Source: Streptomyces sp. A012304
GTDB taxonomy: Bacteria > Actinomycetota > Actinomycetes > Streptomycetales > Streptomycetaceae
Direction: 5' to 3'
DNA length: 64,000 nucleotides
NCBI RefSeq assembly: GCF_026008495.1
Contig: NZ_BQUN01000203.1
Location: forward strand, 38,808 to 102,807
Shown piece after piece: positions 17,717 to 25,224 of the stretch. The notes under the pieces were generated by a model. The model did not search any database. It had not been told where the DNA came from and saw only the letters and a program-made list of their open reading frames with translations. The translations under genes and the position numbers were made by a program. Each line of letters opens with the position of its first letter. Position 1 is the stretch's first letter.

Positions 17717-18499
17717 ATGGACAAGAAGACCCTTTCCCGCGACGGCACCGCCCTCGCGTACGCGCGTGCCGGGCAGGGCCCGGCGGTCATCCTGGTGAGC
17801 GGCGCGATGTCGACGGGCGGCACCGTGGCGCCCCTCGCCGGGCTCCTCGCGCACGACTTCACCGCCCTGTGGTACGACCGCCGGGGCCGCGGCGAGAGCG
17901 ACGACACGGCGCCCTACGCGGTGGAACGCGAGCTGGAGGACCTGGCCGCGCTGATCGACGCGGCGGGCGGCGAGGCGGCGCTGTACGGCATCTCCTCGGG
18001 CGGCGCGCTGGCCCTGCGCGCGGCGGCCGCCGGACTGCCGGTGAGCCGGGTGGCGGTGTACGAGACGCCGTTCGCGGACTTCTCCGAGGGCGGCGCGGAG
18101 GAACGCGCCACGTACACCGCGCGGCTGACCGAGGCGCTCTCCCAGGGCAGGCGCGGGGAGGCGGTCGAGCTGTTCCTGCGGCTGACGGGCCTGGCCGAGG
18201 AGATGATCCGCAGCGCCCGCCAGTCACCGATGTGGGCCGCCATGGAGGAGATCGCCCCGACCCTCGCCTACGACGACGCCGTCATGGGCGACGGCCTCGT
18301 GCCCCGGGAGCGGCTCGCGTCGACCGGTGCGCCGGTGCTGGCGGTCGCGGGGGCGGCGAGCCCGGCCTGGCTGCGCCGGGCCGTCCAGGAGGTCGCGCGG
18401 GCCGTGCCCCGGGGCACCTACCGGGAGCTGGAGGACCAGACGCACATGGTGGACCCGAACGTGCTGGCGCCGGTGCTGGCCGAGTTCTTCGGCGCCTGA
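17717..18499 (+). CDS. Alpha/beta hydrolase
   Basis: This 260-residue alpha/beta hydrolase has the oxyanion strand GPAVILVSGAMS, the arginine-rich LWYDRRGRGESDD turn and the nucleophile elbow LYGISSGGALAL (Ser in G-I-S-S-G). The acid and base residues come late, with His in QTHMVDPN. The cap region is short. It probably hydrolyses a small ester or lactone, but I cannot tell the substrate. The start at ATG 17717 fits the family. It may be co-transcribed with the DUF427 gene and converges on mnmA. Confidence 0.88.
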   Translation: MDKKTLSRDGTALAYARAGQGPAVILVSGAMSTGGTVAPLAGLLAHDFTALWYDRRGRGESDDTAPYAVERELEDLAALIDAAGGEAALYGISSGGALALRAAAAGLPVSRVAVYETPFADFSEGGAEERATYTARLTEALSQGRRGEAVELFLRLTGLAEEMIRSARQSPMWAAMEEIAPTLAYDDAVMGDGLVPRERLASTGAPVLAVAGAASPAWLRRAVQEVARAVPRGTYRELEDQTHMVDPNVLAPVLAEFFGA

Positions 18500-18547
18500 A
18501 GACCCGCCCTCGACAGCCGGCGACCTCGCCGCGGCCGGGGGTGGTTC

Positions 18548-19678
18548 TCAGGCCACGGCGGTCGTCGCGCGGGTGGTCGAGGCGATCGTCGCCGAGCCCA
18601 CCACGCGCGTGCCGTCGTACAGGACGATCGCCTGGCCGGGGGCCACACCCCGGACCGGGGCGGTGAAGGCGACCTCCAGGCGGCCGTCGACGAGTTCGGC
18701 GGTGACCTCGGTCTCGCCGCCGTGGGCACGGAGTTGGGCGGTGTAGGTGCCGGGGCCGGTGGGGGCGGCTCCGCACCAGCGGGGCTTGACGGCGGTCAGC
18801 CCGGTCACGTCCAGGGCGGCGGCGGGGCCGACCGTCACCGTGTTGTCCACCGGCGAGATGTCGAGGACGTAGCGCGGCTTGCCGTCGGCGGCGGGGGTGC
18901 CGATGCGCAGGCCCTTGCGCTGGCCGATGGTGAAGCCGTACGCGCCCTCGTGCGTGCCGAGCTTGTTGCCGGCCTCGTCGACGATGTCGCCCTCCGCCTT
19001 GCCCAGCCGCTGCGCCAGGAAGCCCTGGGTGTCGCCGTCGGCGATGAAGCAGATGTCGTGGGAGTCGGGCTTCTTGGCCACCGCCAGGCCCCTGCGCTCG
19101 GCCTCGGCGCGGATCTCGTCCTTCGTGGTGACCGTGTCGCCGAGCGGGAAGAGGGCGTGGGCGAGCTGCCGGTCGTCCAGGACGCCCAGGACGTACGACT
19201 GGTCCTTGGCCATGTCGGAGGCGCGGTGCAGCTCACGGGAGCCGTCGGGGAGCGTCACGATCTTCGCGTAGTGGCCGGTGCAGACCGCGTCGAAGCCCAG
19301 TGCGAGCGCCTTGTCGAGGAGGGCGGCGAACTTGATCTTCTCGTTGCAGCGCAGGCACGGGTTGGGGGTGCGGCCGGCCTCGTACTCGGCGACGAAGTCC
19401 TCGACGACGTCCTCGCGGAAGCGGTCGGCGAGGTCCCAGACGTAGAAGGGGATGCCGATGACGTCGGCGGCGCGGCGGGCGTCGCGGGAGTCCTCGATGG
19501 TGCAACAGCCCCGCGCGCCCGTGCGGAACGACTGCGGGTTGGCGGAGAGCGCGAGGTGGACGCCGGTGACGTCATGGCCGGCTTCCGCGGCACGGGCCGC
19601 GGCGACGGCGGAGTCGACCCCGCCGGACATGGCGGCGAGTACGCGGAGGGGGCGGGGGCGCTGCGAGGTCTCAGTCAT
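18548..19678 (-). CDS. mnmA: tRNA-specific 2-thiouridylase MnmA
   Basis: This 376-residue MnmA adds sulfur to position 2 of uridine-34 in Lys, Glu and Gln tRNAs. The ATP pyrophosphatase loop is SGGVDS (18-23). The catalytic cysteines are Cys108 in NPCLRCNEKIKF and Cys210 in SHDICFIADGD. The tRNA-recognition region includes CTGHYAKI, KDQSYVLGVL and GFTIGQRKGLRIG. The C-terminal beta-barrel completes the protein. Start ATG 19678 has GGAAGGG upstream. A cysteine desulfurase that could supply the sulfur lies about 850 bases away on the same strand, beyond a divergently oriented amidase gene. Confidence 0.97.
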   Translation of the reverse strand: MTETSQRPRPLRVLAAMSGGVDSAVAAARAAEAGHDVTGVHLALSANPQSFRTGARGCCTIEDSRDARRAADVIGIPFYVWDLADRFREDVVEDFVAEYEAGRTPNPCLRCNEKIKFAALLDKALALGFDAVCTGHYAKIVTLPDGSRELHRASDMAKDQSYVLGVLDDRQLAHALFPLGDTVTTKDEIRAEAERRGLAVAKKPDSHDICFIADGDTQGFLAQRLGKAEGDIVDEAGNKLGTHEGAYGFTIGQRKGLRIGTPAADGKPRYVLDISPVDNTVTVGPAAALDVTGLTAVKPRWCGAAPTGPGTYTAQLRAHGGETEVTAELVDGRLEVAFTAPVRGVAPGQAIVLYDGTRVVGSATIASTTRATTAVA

Positions 19679-19760
19679 AACCCTTCCAGGGTACGGGGCG
19701 CGGGGAACCGGGGCCCGCGCGTATCCGTTGTGGATCTCGAGGGGCGAGGAAGGACGGGCC

Positions 19761-20420
19761 ATGGGGGTCAGGAAGAAGGACGCGGACCGGCGGATCGGGC
19801 GGCGTGCGCTGCTGATCGGCGGCGCGGCGGCGGCCGTGGGTTCACTGGCGCTGGCGCGCGATGAGCTGGCGCGGCTGTGGTGGCGGCTGCCGGGCATGGA
19901 GCGGCCTCGGGTGGAGGGGGCGGTCGACTTCCGGGGCGCGCAGTGGGTGGCGGCGTCGGACGGGAACTTCCGGTGGGCGGACCGGCCGGACGACTACGGG
20001 ATCGACATGATCGTCGTCCATGTCACCCAGGGCGACTTCGCGAGCGCGGTGAAGGTCTTCCAGGACCCGAAGCACCGAGCGGCGGCCCACTACATCGTCG
20101 GGAAGAACGGGCGGATCGCGCAGATGATCCGCGAGCTGGACGTGGCGTACCACGCAGGCAACCGCTCGTACAACGAGCGGAGCGTCGGTATCGAGCACGA
20201 GGGCTTCGTGGACCGGCCCGAGGACTTCACGGACGCGATGTACACGGCCTCCGCCCGGCTGGCCGCCGGGATATGCCGGCGGTACGGCATACCCGTCGAC
20301 CGCGAGCACATCATCGGGCATGTGGAGGTGCCGGGGACGGACCACACCGACCCCGGGGAGCACTGGGACTGGGACCGGTACATGCGGCTGGTGCGGGAGG
20401 CCCTCACCACGGCGGCGTAA
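19761..20420 (+). CDS. N-acetylmuramoyl-L-alanine amidase, twin-arginine exported
   Basis: This 219-residue Amidase_2 enzyme is predicted to cut the bond between muramic acid and the stem peptide of peptidoglycan. The N-terminus (RRIGRRALLIGGAAAAVG) combines twin arginines with a hydrophobic stretch and looks like a Tat signal or anchor. The catalytic fold begins IDMIVVHVTQG with the first zinc His. It continues with AAHYIVGKNGRIAQMI, VAYHAGNRSYNERSVGIEHEG and ends with DHTDPGEHWDW, which supplies the second His. Start ATG 19761 follows GAGGAAGGA. It lies between mnmA and the cysteine desulfurase, on the opposite strand to both. Confidence 0.88.
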   Translation: MGVRKKDADRRIGRRALLIGGAAAAVGSLALARDELARLWWRLPGMERPRVEGAVDFRGAQWVAASDGNFRWADRPDDYGIDMIVVHVTQGDFASAVKVFQDPKHRAAAHYIVGKNGRIAQMIRELDVAYHAGNRSYNERSVGIEHEGFVDRPEDFTDAMYTASARLAAGICRRYGIPVDREHIIGHVEVPGTDHTDPGEHWDWDRYMRLVREALTTAA

Positions 20421-20470
20421 AGGCCCCTTTCCCGACGCCCTCCGACGCCGCCCCTTTTGTGACGCCCGCA

Positions 20471-20514
20471 GACGCCCTTCCGACGCCCTTCCGACGCCCT
20501 TCCGACGCCCTTAC
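20471..20514. repeat. 11-bp tandem repeat, four copies
   Basis: The unit GACGCCCTTCC occurs three times in a row (20471-20503), followed by a fourth copy with A for C at the tenth base. A looser series of GACGCC units precedes it from about 20433. It fills the short gap between the convergent amidase and cysteine desulfurase genes. I see no hairpin. Confidence 0.9.
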
Positions 20515-20524
20515 GGCCGTCCCG

Positions 20525-21694
20525 TCAGGTCAGTCCCGCCGCGCGGGCGCGTTCCACCACCGGGCCGATGGCCTTGGCGACCGCCTCGACGTCGGCCTCG
20601 GTGGAGGTGTGGCCCAGGGAGAAGCGGAGCGTGCCGCGGGCCAGGTCGGGGTCGGTGCCGGTGGCGAGCAGGACATGGCTGGGCTGGGCGACTCCGGCGG
20701 TGCAGGCGGAGCCGGTGGAGCACTCGATGCCCTGGGCGTCCAGGAGGAGGAGCAGGGAGTCGCCCTCGCAGCCGGGGAAGGTGAAGTGGGCGTTGGCGGG
20801 GAGACGGCCCCCGGGTGCCGGGTCGCCGCCGAGGATCGCGTCCGGGACCGCCGTGCGGACCGCGGCGACGAGCGCGTCGCGCAGGGCCCCGATCTCGCGG
20901 GCGAACCACTCGCGCTGTTCGGCGGCGAGGCGTCCGGCGACGGCGAAGGAGGCGATCGCGGGGACGTCGAGGGTGCCGGAGCGGACGTGCCGCTCCTGGC
21001 CGCCGCCGTGCAGGACGGGTACGGGCGTGTACTCGCGGCCCAGGAGGAGGGCGCCGATGCCGTAGGGGCCGCCGATCTTGTGGCCGGAGACGGTCATCGC
21101 GGCGAGGCCGGAGGCGGCGAAGTCGACCGGGACCTGACCGAAGGCCTGGACCGCGTCGGCGTGCAGCGGGACACCGAACTCGGCGGCGGCGTCGGCCAGT
21201 TCACGGACCGGCATGAGCGTGCCGATCTCGTTGTTCGCCCACATCACGGTGGCGAGGGCGACGTCGTCGGGGTCGCGGGCGATGGCCTCGCGCAGGGCGT
21301 CGGGGTGGACGCGGCCGTGGGAGTCGACCGGGAGGTACTCGACGGTCGCGCCCTCGTGCTCGCCCAGCCAGTGCACGGCGTCGAGGACCGCGTGGTGCTC
21401 GACGGGGCTGGCGAGGACCCGGGTGCGGGCCGGGTCGGCGTCGCGACGGGACCAGTACAGGCCCTTGACGGCGAGGTTGTCGGCCTCGGTGCCGCCGGAG
21501 GTGAAGACGACCTCGCTGGGGCGGGCGCCGAGCGCTTCCGCGAGGGTCTCGCGTGCTTCCTCGACCGTGCGACGGGCCTGGCGGCCGGATGCGTGGAGGG
21601 AGGAGGCATTGCCGGTGATGCTCAGGTGGGCGGTCAGTGCCTCTGCCGCCTCCGGGAGCATCGGGGTGGTCGCGGCGTGGTCGAGGTAAGCCAT
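20525..21694 (-). CDS. Cysteine desulfurase, NifS/IscS type
   Basis: This 389-residue PLP enzyme removes sulfur from cysteine to give alanine and a persulfide. It starts MAYLDHAATTPMLPEA, the canonical N-terminus. The PLP lysine is Lys206 in SGHKIGGPYG. The cofactor His lies in SPVEHHAVLDA. The persulfide-forming cysteine is Cys331 in STGSACTAG, with Cys325 in the same loop. The loop and length fit the group I (NifS/IscS) class. With mnmA nearby, the obvious role is providing sulfur for tRNA thiolation; supply to Fe-S clusters is also possible, since no isc or suf genes are adjacent. Confidence 0.95.
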   Translation of the reverse strand: MAYLDHAATTPMLPEAAEALTAHLSITGNASSLHASGRQARRTVEEARETLAEALGARPSEVVFTSGGTEADNLAVKGLYWSRRDADPARTRVLASPVEHHAVLDAVHWLGEHEGATVEYLPVDSHGRVHPDALREAIARDPDDVALATVMWANNEIGTLMPVRELADAAAEFGVPLHADAVQAFGQVPVDFAASGLAAMTVSGHKIGGPYGIGALLLGREYTPVPVLHGGGQERHVRSGTLDVPAIASFAVAGRLAAEQREWFAREIGALRDALVAAVRTAVPDAILGGDPAPGGRLPANAHFTFPGCEGDSLLLLLDAQGIECSTGSACTAGVAQPSHVLLATGTDPDLARGTLRFSLGHTSTEADVEAVAKAIGPVVERARAAGLT

Positions 21695-21822
21695 GGTGAG
21701 GCGATTCTACGGGGCCCAGATGACGGGCCCGGTGTGCAGGTCGCCCGGGGGGGTGCCGTCAGACCCGGGGCCGCACCCGAGGCCGGCGGCGGCGCGCCCG
21801 GCGCTGTCGGCTGCGCCCACCC

Positions 21823-21840
21823 GTTCCGCCCCGGCGGAAC
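21823..21840 (-). terminator. Short perfect hairpin after DUF4190 gene
   Basis: GTTCCGCC (21823-21830) and GGCGGAAC (21833-21840) pair perfectly around a 2-base centre, 46 bases past the stop of the DUF4190 gene. The loop is tight, so pairing in RNA would open the inner bases. Confidence 0.5.
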
Positions 21841-21886
21841 GACTGCTCACGGCGGGAGGGGCAGACGGCCGTCCTCGCCTCCGCCC

Positions 21887-22153
21887 TCAGAAACTCCACG
21901 AGATCGTCGAGTCCGCCTGCATGAAGGCGATCAGGACGACCAGGTCGGCGATGCCGAGGGTGAGGCCGAGCCAGGCCCGGCCTCGGCGGGCGGTGCCGCG
22001 CCAGAGGGCCAGGGAGGCCAGCACGATGGCGATCGGGCCGAGGAAGACGTTGAGGACGAGGAGGCCGACGAGGCCGAGGACGAAGGACGCGACGGCCATG
22101 CCGTCGGTGTCGCGGATACCGGTGCGCTGTGAGGCCGGTGCGGTGAGGTGCAT
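21887..22153 (-). CDS. Small DUF4190-type membrane protein
   Basis: This 88-residue protein starts at ATG 22153 with AGGAG upstream. After a polar N-terminus (MHLTAPASQRTGIRDTDG) come two transmembrane helices (MAVASFVLGLVGLLVLNVFLG and LGLTLGIADLVVLIAFM). Between them lies a helical hairpin with ALWRGTARRGRAW. The MAVASFVLGLVGL opening and the R-R-G-R-A-W-L-G-L turn are typical of DUF4190, a family of small actinobacterial membrane proteins without known function. It follows the next small membrane gene by 20 bases on the same strand and probably shares its transcript. Confidence 0.85.
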   Translation of the reverse strand: MHLTAPASQRTGIRDTDGMAVASFVLGLVGLLVLNVFLGPIAIVLASLALWRGTARRGRAWLGLTLGIADLVVLIAFMQADSTISWSF

Positions 22154-22173
22154 GGTCGGTCAGCTCCTGACGG

Positions 22174-22341
22174 TCAGTGGGTCGAGGTGTGCCGACGGCG
22201 GGCGTGACGCTCACGCAGGGCGAAGACGCCCAGCCAGGTGGCGATCACGAGCGCGGCGACGAGGCTGAAGCTGAAGGGCGCGTGGGCCACGGTGCCCAGG
22301 ACGACGCCGAGCAGCAGGAGTGCGGCGACGAGGAACAGCAT
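22174..22341 (-). CDS. Short two-helix membrane protein
   Basis: I place the start at ATG 22341, giving 55 residues: MLFLVAALLLLGVVLGTVAH, a second helix (FSLVAALVIATWLGVFAL) and a basic tail rich in Arg and His (RERHARRRHTSTH). GGAGGGGG lies about 10 bases upstream. A longer frame opens at a GTG at 22398, but it would run straight through a palindromic operator-like site, so the shorter form is preferred. It faces the TetR gene across a 122-bp regulatory gap and forms a small operon with the DUF4190 gene. No function is known; export or membrane homeostasis is only a guess from the regulator. Confidence 0.65.
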   Translation of the reverse strand: MLFLVAALLLLGVVLGTVAHAPFSFSLVAALVIATWLGVFALRERHARRRHTSTH

Positions 22342-22370
22342 GGGATGGAATCCCCCTCCGTAAAATTTCG

Positions 22371-22398
22371 GTGAACAGTTGTGGTTACAGTTGTTCAC
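22371..22398. promoter_or_regulatory. Operator-like palindrome upstream of small membrane genes
   Basis: GTGAACA (22371-22377) and TGTTCAC (22392-22398) form a 28-bp inverted repeat. Its interior holds two direct copies of ACAGTTGT. It lies 30-57 bases before the minus-strand membrane protein start, where a promoter is expected. The same AACAGTTGTT core recurs before the divergent TetR gene, so a shared repressor site is likely. Confidence 0.65.
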
Positions 22399-22428
22399 TG
22401 ACTCACGAGTCTAGCGCGTCCCACGGGT

Positions 22429-22457
22429 TTGCATTTACGGAGAACAGTTGTTAACTG
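22429..22457 (+). promoter_or_regulatory. Putative tetR promoter overlapping a second dyad
   Basis: TTGCAT (22429-22434), a 17-base spacer and TAACTG (22452-22457) resemble -35 and -10 boxes. The -10 box overlaps the dyad CAGTT-GTT-AACTG (22445-22457), which shares AACAGTTGTT with the site at 22371. The ATG at 22464 would then be at or within a base or two of the transcript start, consistent with a leaderless, autorepressed gene. Confidence 0.5.
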
Positions 22458-22463
22458 GATGAC

Positions 22464-23108
22464 ATGAGTCACACTCTCGGCATCCGGCAGGCCCAGAAGC
22501 AGAAGACCCGGCAGGCGCTCCTGGACGCGGCCTTGGGACTGTTGGAGGAGCAGAGCCTGAGCAGCCTGGGGCTGCGCGAGGTCACCCGCGCCGTCGGGGT
22601 CGCCCCGACCGCCTTCTACCGGCACTTCCGCTCCACCGCGGACCTCGGCGTCGCCCTGGTCGAGGAGGCGCTGGGCAGCCTGCACTCGATGATCGGCAAC
22701 ACCGTGACGGACGCCGAGTCGAGCGAGGAGCGCATCACGCGCGCCGTCGAACTGATCGCCCGTCATGTGGACGCGTACCCCGCACATGTCCGTTTTATCG
22801 CCCGGGAGCGACATGGCGGGGTCCAGCCGGTCCGGGAGGCGATACGGCAGCAACTGGTCCGGTTCGCCGAGGAGGTGAGGGCCGAGCTGGCCAAGGACCC
22901 CGAGTCGGAGGGCTGGAGCGACGACGACCTCATGATGCTGTCGCATCTCTTCGTCGACCAGATGCTCATCACGGCCTCGCTGTTCCTGGAGGCACAGGAG
23001 GCCGCGGAGGGCGACGGGATCTCCGCCGAGGACCGTGAGCGGGTCACCCGTCTCGCGACCCGGCAACTGCGCCTCATCAGCATCGGCCGCCACCACTGGC
23101 TGGACTGA
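22464..23108 (+). CDS. TetR family transcriptional regulator
   Basis: This 214-residue protein has an N-terminal TetR helix-turn-helix (RQALLDAALGLLEE ... LREVTRAVGVAPTAFYRHF, about residues 14-55). An all-helical ligand domain follows. VTRAVGVAPTAFYRHFRSTADLG and the RFIARERHGG segment recall the FabR/DesT type that senses acyl-CoA or fatty acids, but this is only a resemblance. No strong Shine-Dalgarno sequence precedes ATG 22464, in keeping with a leaderless mRNA. Matching palindromes in its own promoter and before the divergent membrane genes indicate that it represses both. The ligand is unknown. Confidence 0.9.
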   Translation: MSHTLGIRQAQKQKTRQALLDAALGLLEEQSLSSLGLREVTRAVGVAPTAFYRHFRSTADLGVALVEEALGSLHSMIGNTVTDAESSEERITRAVELIARHVDAYPAHVRFIARERHGGVQPVREAIRQQLVRFAEEVRAELAKDPESEGWSDDDLMMLSHLFVDQMLITASLFLEAQEAAEGDGISAEDRERVTRLATRQLRLISIGRHHWLD

Positions 23109-23185
23109 GCCCGCCCGGCGGCCCTGCGTAGGGGCCCCGGACGGCACCCTTGTCGGACCCCAAGAGACCGCTCCGACCTGCGAGT

Positions 23186-24160
23186 TCATTCGGAGGGCGG
23201 GGCGGGGCGCTGGTACAGCTCCGTGACAGAGGCGGCCGCCGCGCGCAGTTCCTCGCGCACCTCCGGCGGCGAGAGGACCTCCACCCGGTCGGAGAACGCG
23301 AGGAGTTGACGGGCCTCGCCGACGACGCCGTACGACAGCCGGGCGGTCACCCACTCGCCGTCGGGGGTGTCGGGGACCTCGACCAGATGGGCGGCGTTGA
23401 GGCGCAGGAACAGGTCGAGGCGGTCGCGGCGGACGCGGACGGTGACGTCGATGCCGCCGCGGCGTTCCTCGACGCGGCGGCGCAACTCCTCCCAGACCGT
23501 GGTGAGTTCCACGCCGGGGCGGCGGCGTACGGGGTCGTCGAGGACCTTCGCCGAGCGCACCCGGTCGGCGCGGAAGAGCCGCGGTGCCGCCTCGCGGTCG
23601 GCGACCAGGTACCAGACACCGGCCTTGGCGACGAGACCGTACGGGTCGACGGTGTACGTCCGTGGCTCCCGCTCGCCGCTGTGCCGGTAGCGCAGCCGCA
23701 GCCGGCGGTCGGCGAAGACGGCGTTCTGCAGCACGTCCAGGTCCACGGCGGTGCGCGGCCCGCCCTTCCAGCGGGTGGCGTCGACCAGGACGCGGCGGCT
23801 GACGACCTCGGCGGCCGGGCGGTGCGGGGCGGGCAGCGCGGCCATGACCTTGCGCAGCGCGGAGCCGAGGGCCGAGTCCAGGCCGAGGGCGGTGTGGGCG
23901 CCGTCGGCGGCCAGTACGAACAGGGCGCGCGACTCGTCGGCGGTCAGGCCGGTGACGTCCGTGCGGAAGCCGGGCAGCAGGGCGATGCCGCCGTGCCGGC
24001 CGCGTTCGGCGTAGACCGGGACGCCGGCGGCGGAGAGTGCCTCCACGTCCCGGTAGATCGTGCGTACGGACACTTCGAGGCGTTGGGCGAGTTCGGGCGC
24101 GGTGACGCGGCCGTGGGTCTGCAGGAGCAGCAGGATCGACAGCAGACGGTCGGACTTCAC
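23186..24160 (-). CDS. WYL-domain transcriptional regulator, YafY type
   Basis: This 324-residue regulator begins with a DeoR-like winged helix (MKSDRLLSILLLLQTHGRVT, then LEVSVRTIYRDVEALSAAGVPVY). A WYL domain lies near residues 140-230 (RLRLRYRHSGEREPRTYTVDPYGLVAKAGVWYLVA, with G-V-W-Y-L in place of the family's WYL triplet). A C-terminal WCX-like extension ends the protein. WYL domains sense nucleic-acid or nucleotide ligands in several systems. Nothing nearby suggests a phage or CRISPR role; it sits alone between a TetR gene and a thioesterase gene. The thioesterase gene lies 42 bases upstream on the same strand, so the two may be co-transcribed. Confidence 0.92.
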   Translation of the reverse strand: MKSDRLLSILLLLQTHGRVTAPELAQRLEVSVRTIYRDVEALSAAGVPVYAERGRHGGIALLPGFRTDVTGLTADESRALFVLAADGAHTALGLDSALGSALRKVMAALPAPHRPAAEVVSRRVLVDATRWKGGPRTAVDLDVLQNAVFADRRLRLRYRHSGEREPRTYTVDPYGLVAKAGVWYLVADREAAPRLFRADRVRSAKVLDDPVRRRPGVELTTVWEELRRRVEERRGGIDVTVRVRRDRLDLFLRLNAAHLVEVPDTPDGEWVTARLSYGVVGEARQLLAFSDRVEVLSPPEVREELRAAAASVTELYQRPAPPSE

Positions 24161-24202
24161 GTCACCAGCGTCCCACCCGCCCCGGTGAACGCCTCGGGGG
24201 CG

Positions 24203-25057
24203 TCAGGCCAGCCGGACCCGCGCCAACTGCCGCGACTGGGCCACCAGCCGGTCCTCGCTGTCCCACACCTCGGCGTCCTCCTCCAGGAAGCCGCCCGCGA
24301 GGTTGCGGGTGGTGAGGGCGACCCGCACGGGGCCCGGGGCCGGCCGGGAGCGGACGTGGACGGTCAGTTCGACGGTGGGGACCCAGCCGGCGATGCCGAG
24401 GTCGAAGGCGGTGGGCGGCAGGGCGTCCACGGCGAGGAGCAGCGACAGCGGGTCGGCGGGCCGGCCGTCGGCCAGGCCGAACCAGGCCCGCATCTCACCC
24501 TTGCCGGAGGGCTGTCCGAGCGCCCAGCCGATGGTCGACGGGTCGAGCTTGAGCATCAGCCGCTCGGCGATGGGCTGCTGGTCGGCGTCGGGGGCGGGGC
24601 CGTCGTCGGGGCCGAGGCAGTGGCTGATCGGCGGGAGGGCCGGCGGCTTCGCCGAGGTGCGGACGTCGTCGGGGAGGGCGTCGAGGTCGCCGTAGGAGGC
24701 GAGGACACGGATCCGTTCGACCTCCTGGCCCTGCTCGTCGTACTGGAGGAGGGAGGCCTGGCCGGTGGAGAGGGTGCGGCCGGTGCGGACCGTCTCGGTG
24801 CGGATCACCGCCGGGCCGGGGCGGGAGGCGCTGAGGTAGTGCGCGGAGACGGTGAACGGGTCGGGGTGCGGCAGGGTGTCCGCCAGCGCGCGGCCCAGGA
24901 CGGCCAGGAGGTAACCGCCGTTGACGGCTCCGAAGATCGTCCAGCCGGCCGAGAGGTCGGTGTCGTAGACGCCGGGCTCGCGCGGGGTGACCGCGGTGTC
25001 GCGGTCGAACTCGCTGTCGCCGACGGCGGCGGGGGCGATGGCTGCTGCATCTGACAT
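24203..25057 (-). CDS. Acyl-CoA thioesterase, TesB-like double hotdog
   Basis: This 284-residue protein has two hotdog domains in one chain. The N-terminal half contains LSAGWTIFGAVNGGYLLAVLGRAL and FTVSAHYLSASRPGPAVI. The C-terminal half contains VDALPPTAFDLGIAGWVPTVELTVHVRS. This is the layout of TesB and of the thioesterase-like superfamily in actinobacteria. It should hydrolyse acyl-CoA to free acid and CoA; the chain length is unknown. The start is placed at ATG 25057 (MSDAAA); a TTG at 25072 is possible. No good ribosome binding site is visible for either. Confidence 0.82.
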   Translation of the reverse strand: MSDAAAIAPAAVGDSEFDRDTAVTPREPGVYDTDLSAGWTIFGAVNGGYLLAVLGRALADTLPHPDPFTVSAHYLSASRPGPAVIRTETVRTGRTLSTGQASLLQYDEQGQEVERIRVLASYGDLDALPDDVRTSAKPPALPPISHCLGPDDGPAPDADQQPIAERLMLKLDPSTIGWALGQPSGKGEMRAWFGLADGRPADPLSLLLAVDALPPTAFDLGIAGWVPTVELTVHVRSRPAPGPVRVALTTRNLAGGFLEEDAEVWDSEDRLVAQSRQLARVRLA

Positions 25058-25224
25058 GGCTGAACCGTACAACAGCCAATTACTAAGCGGTAGCTTTGCC
25101 CACGGTCCATCTGTAGGCTCCTCAGGGCGTCCTCAGGAATGCCCGGGTGAAGGGCGGGCAATTTCCCGGTAAGTGTCCGTACTCGTCCGTAAACCCCGCG
25201 GGCCGTTTTCCCCTCTCCAGGGAC

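Noticed and set aside
23186..24160. WYL regulator as a sign of a defence island
   Set aside because: WYL regulators often flank defence systems, but the neighbours are a TetR regulator and a thioesterase. No nuclease, helicase, methylase or other defence gene lies nearby.
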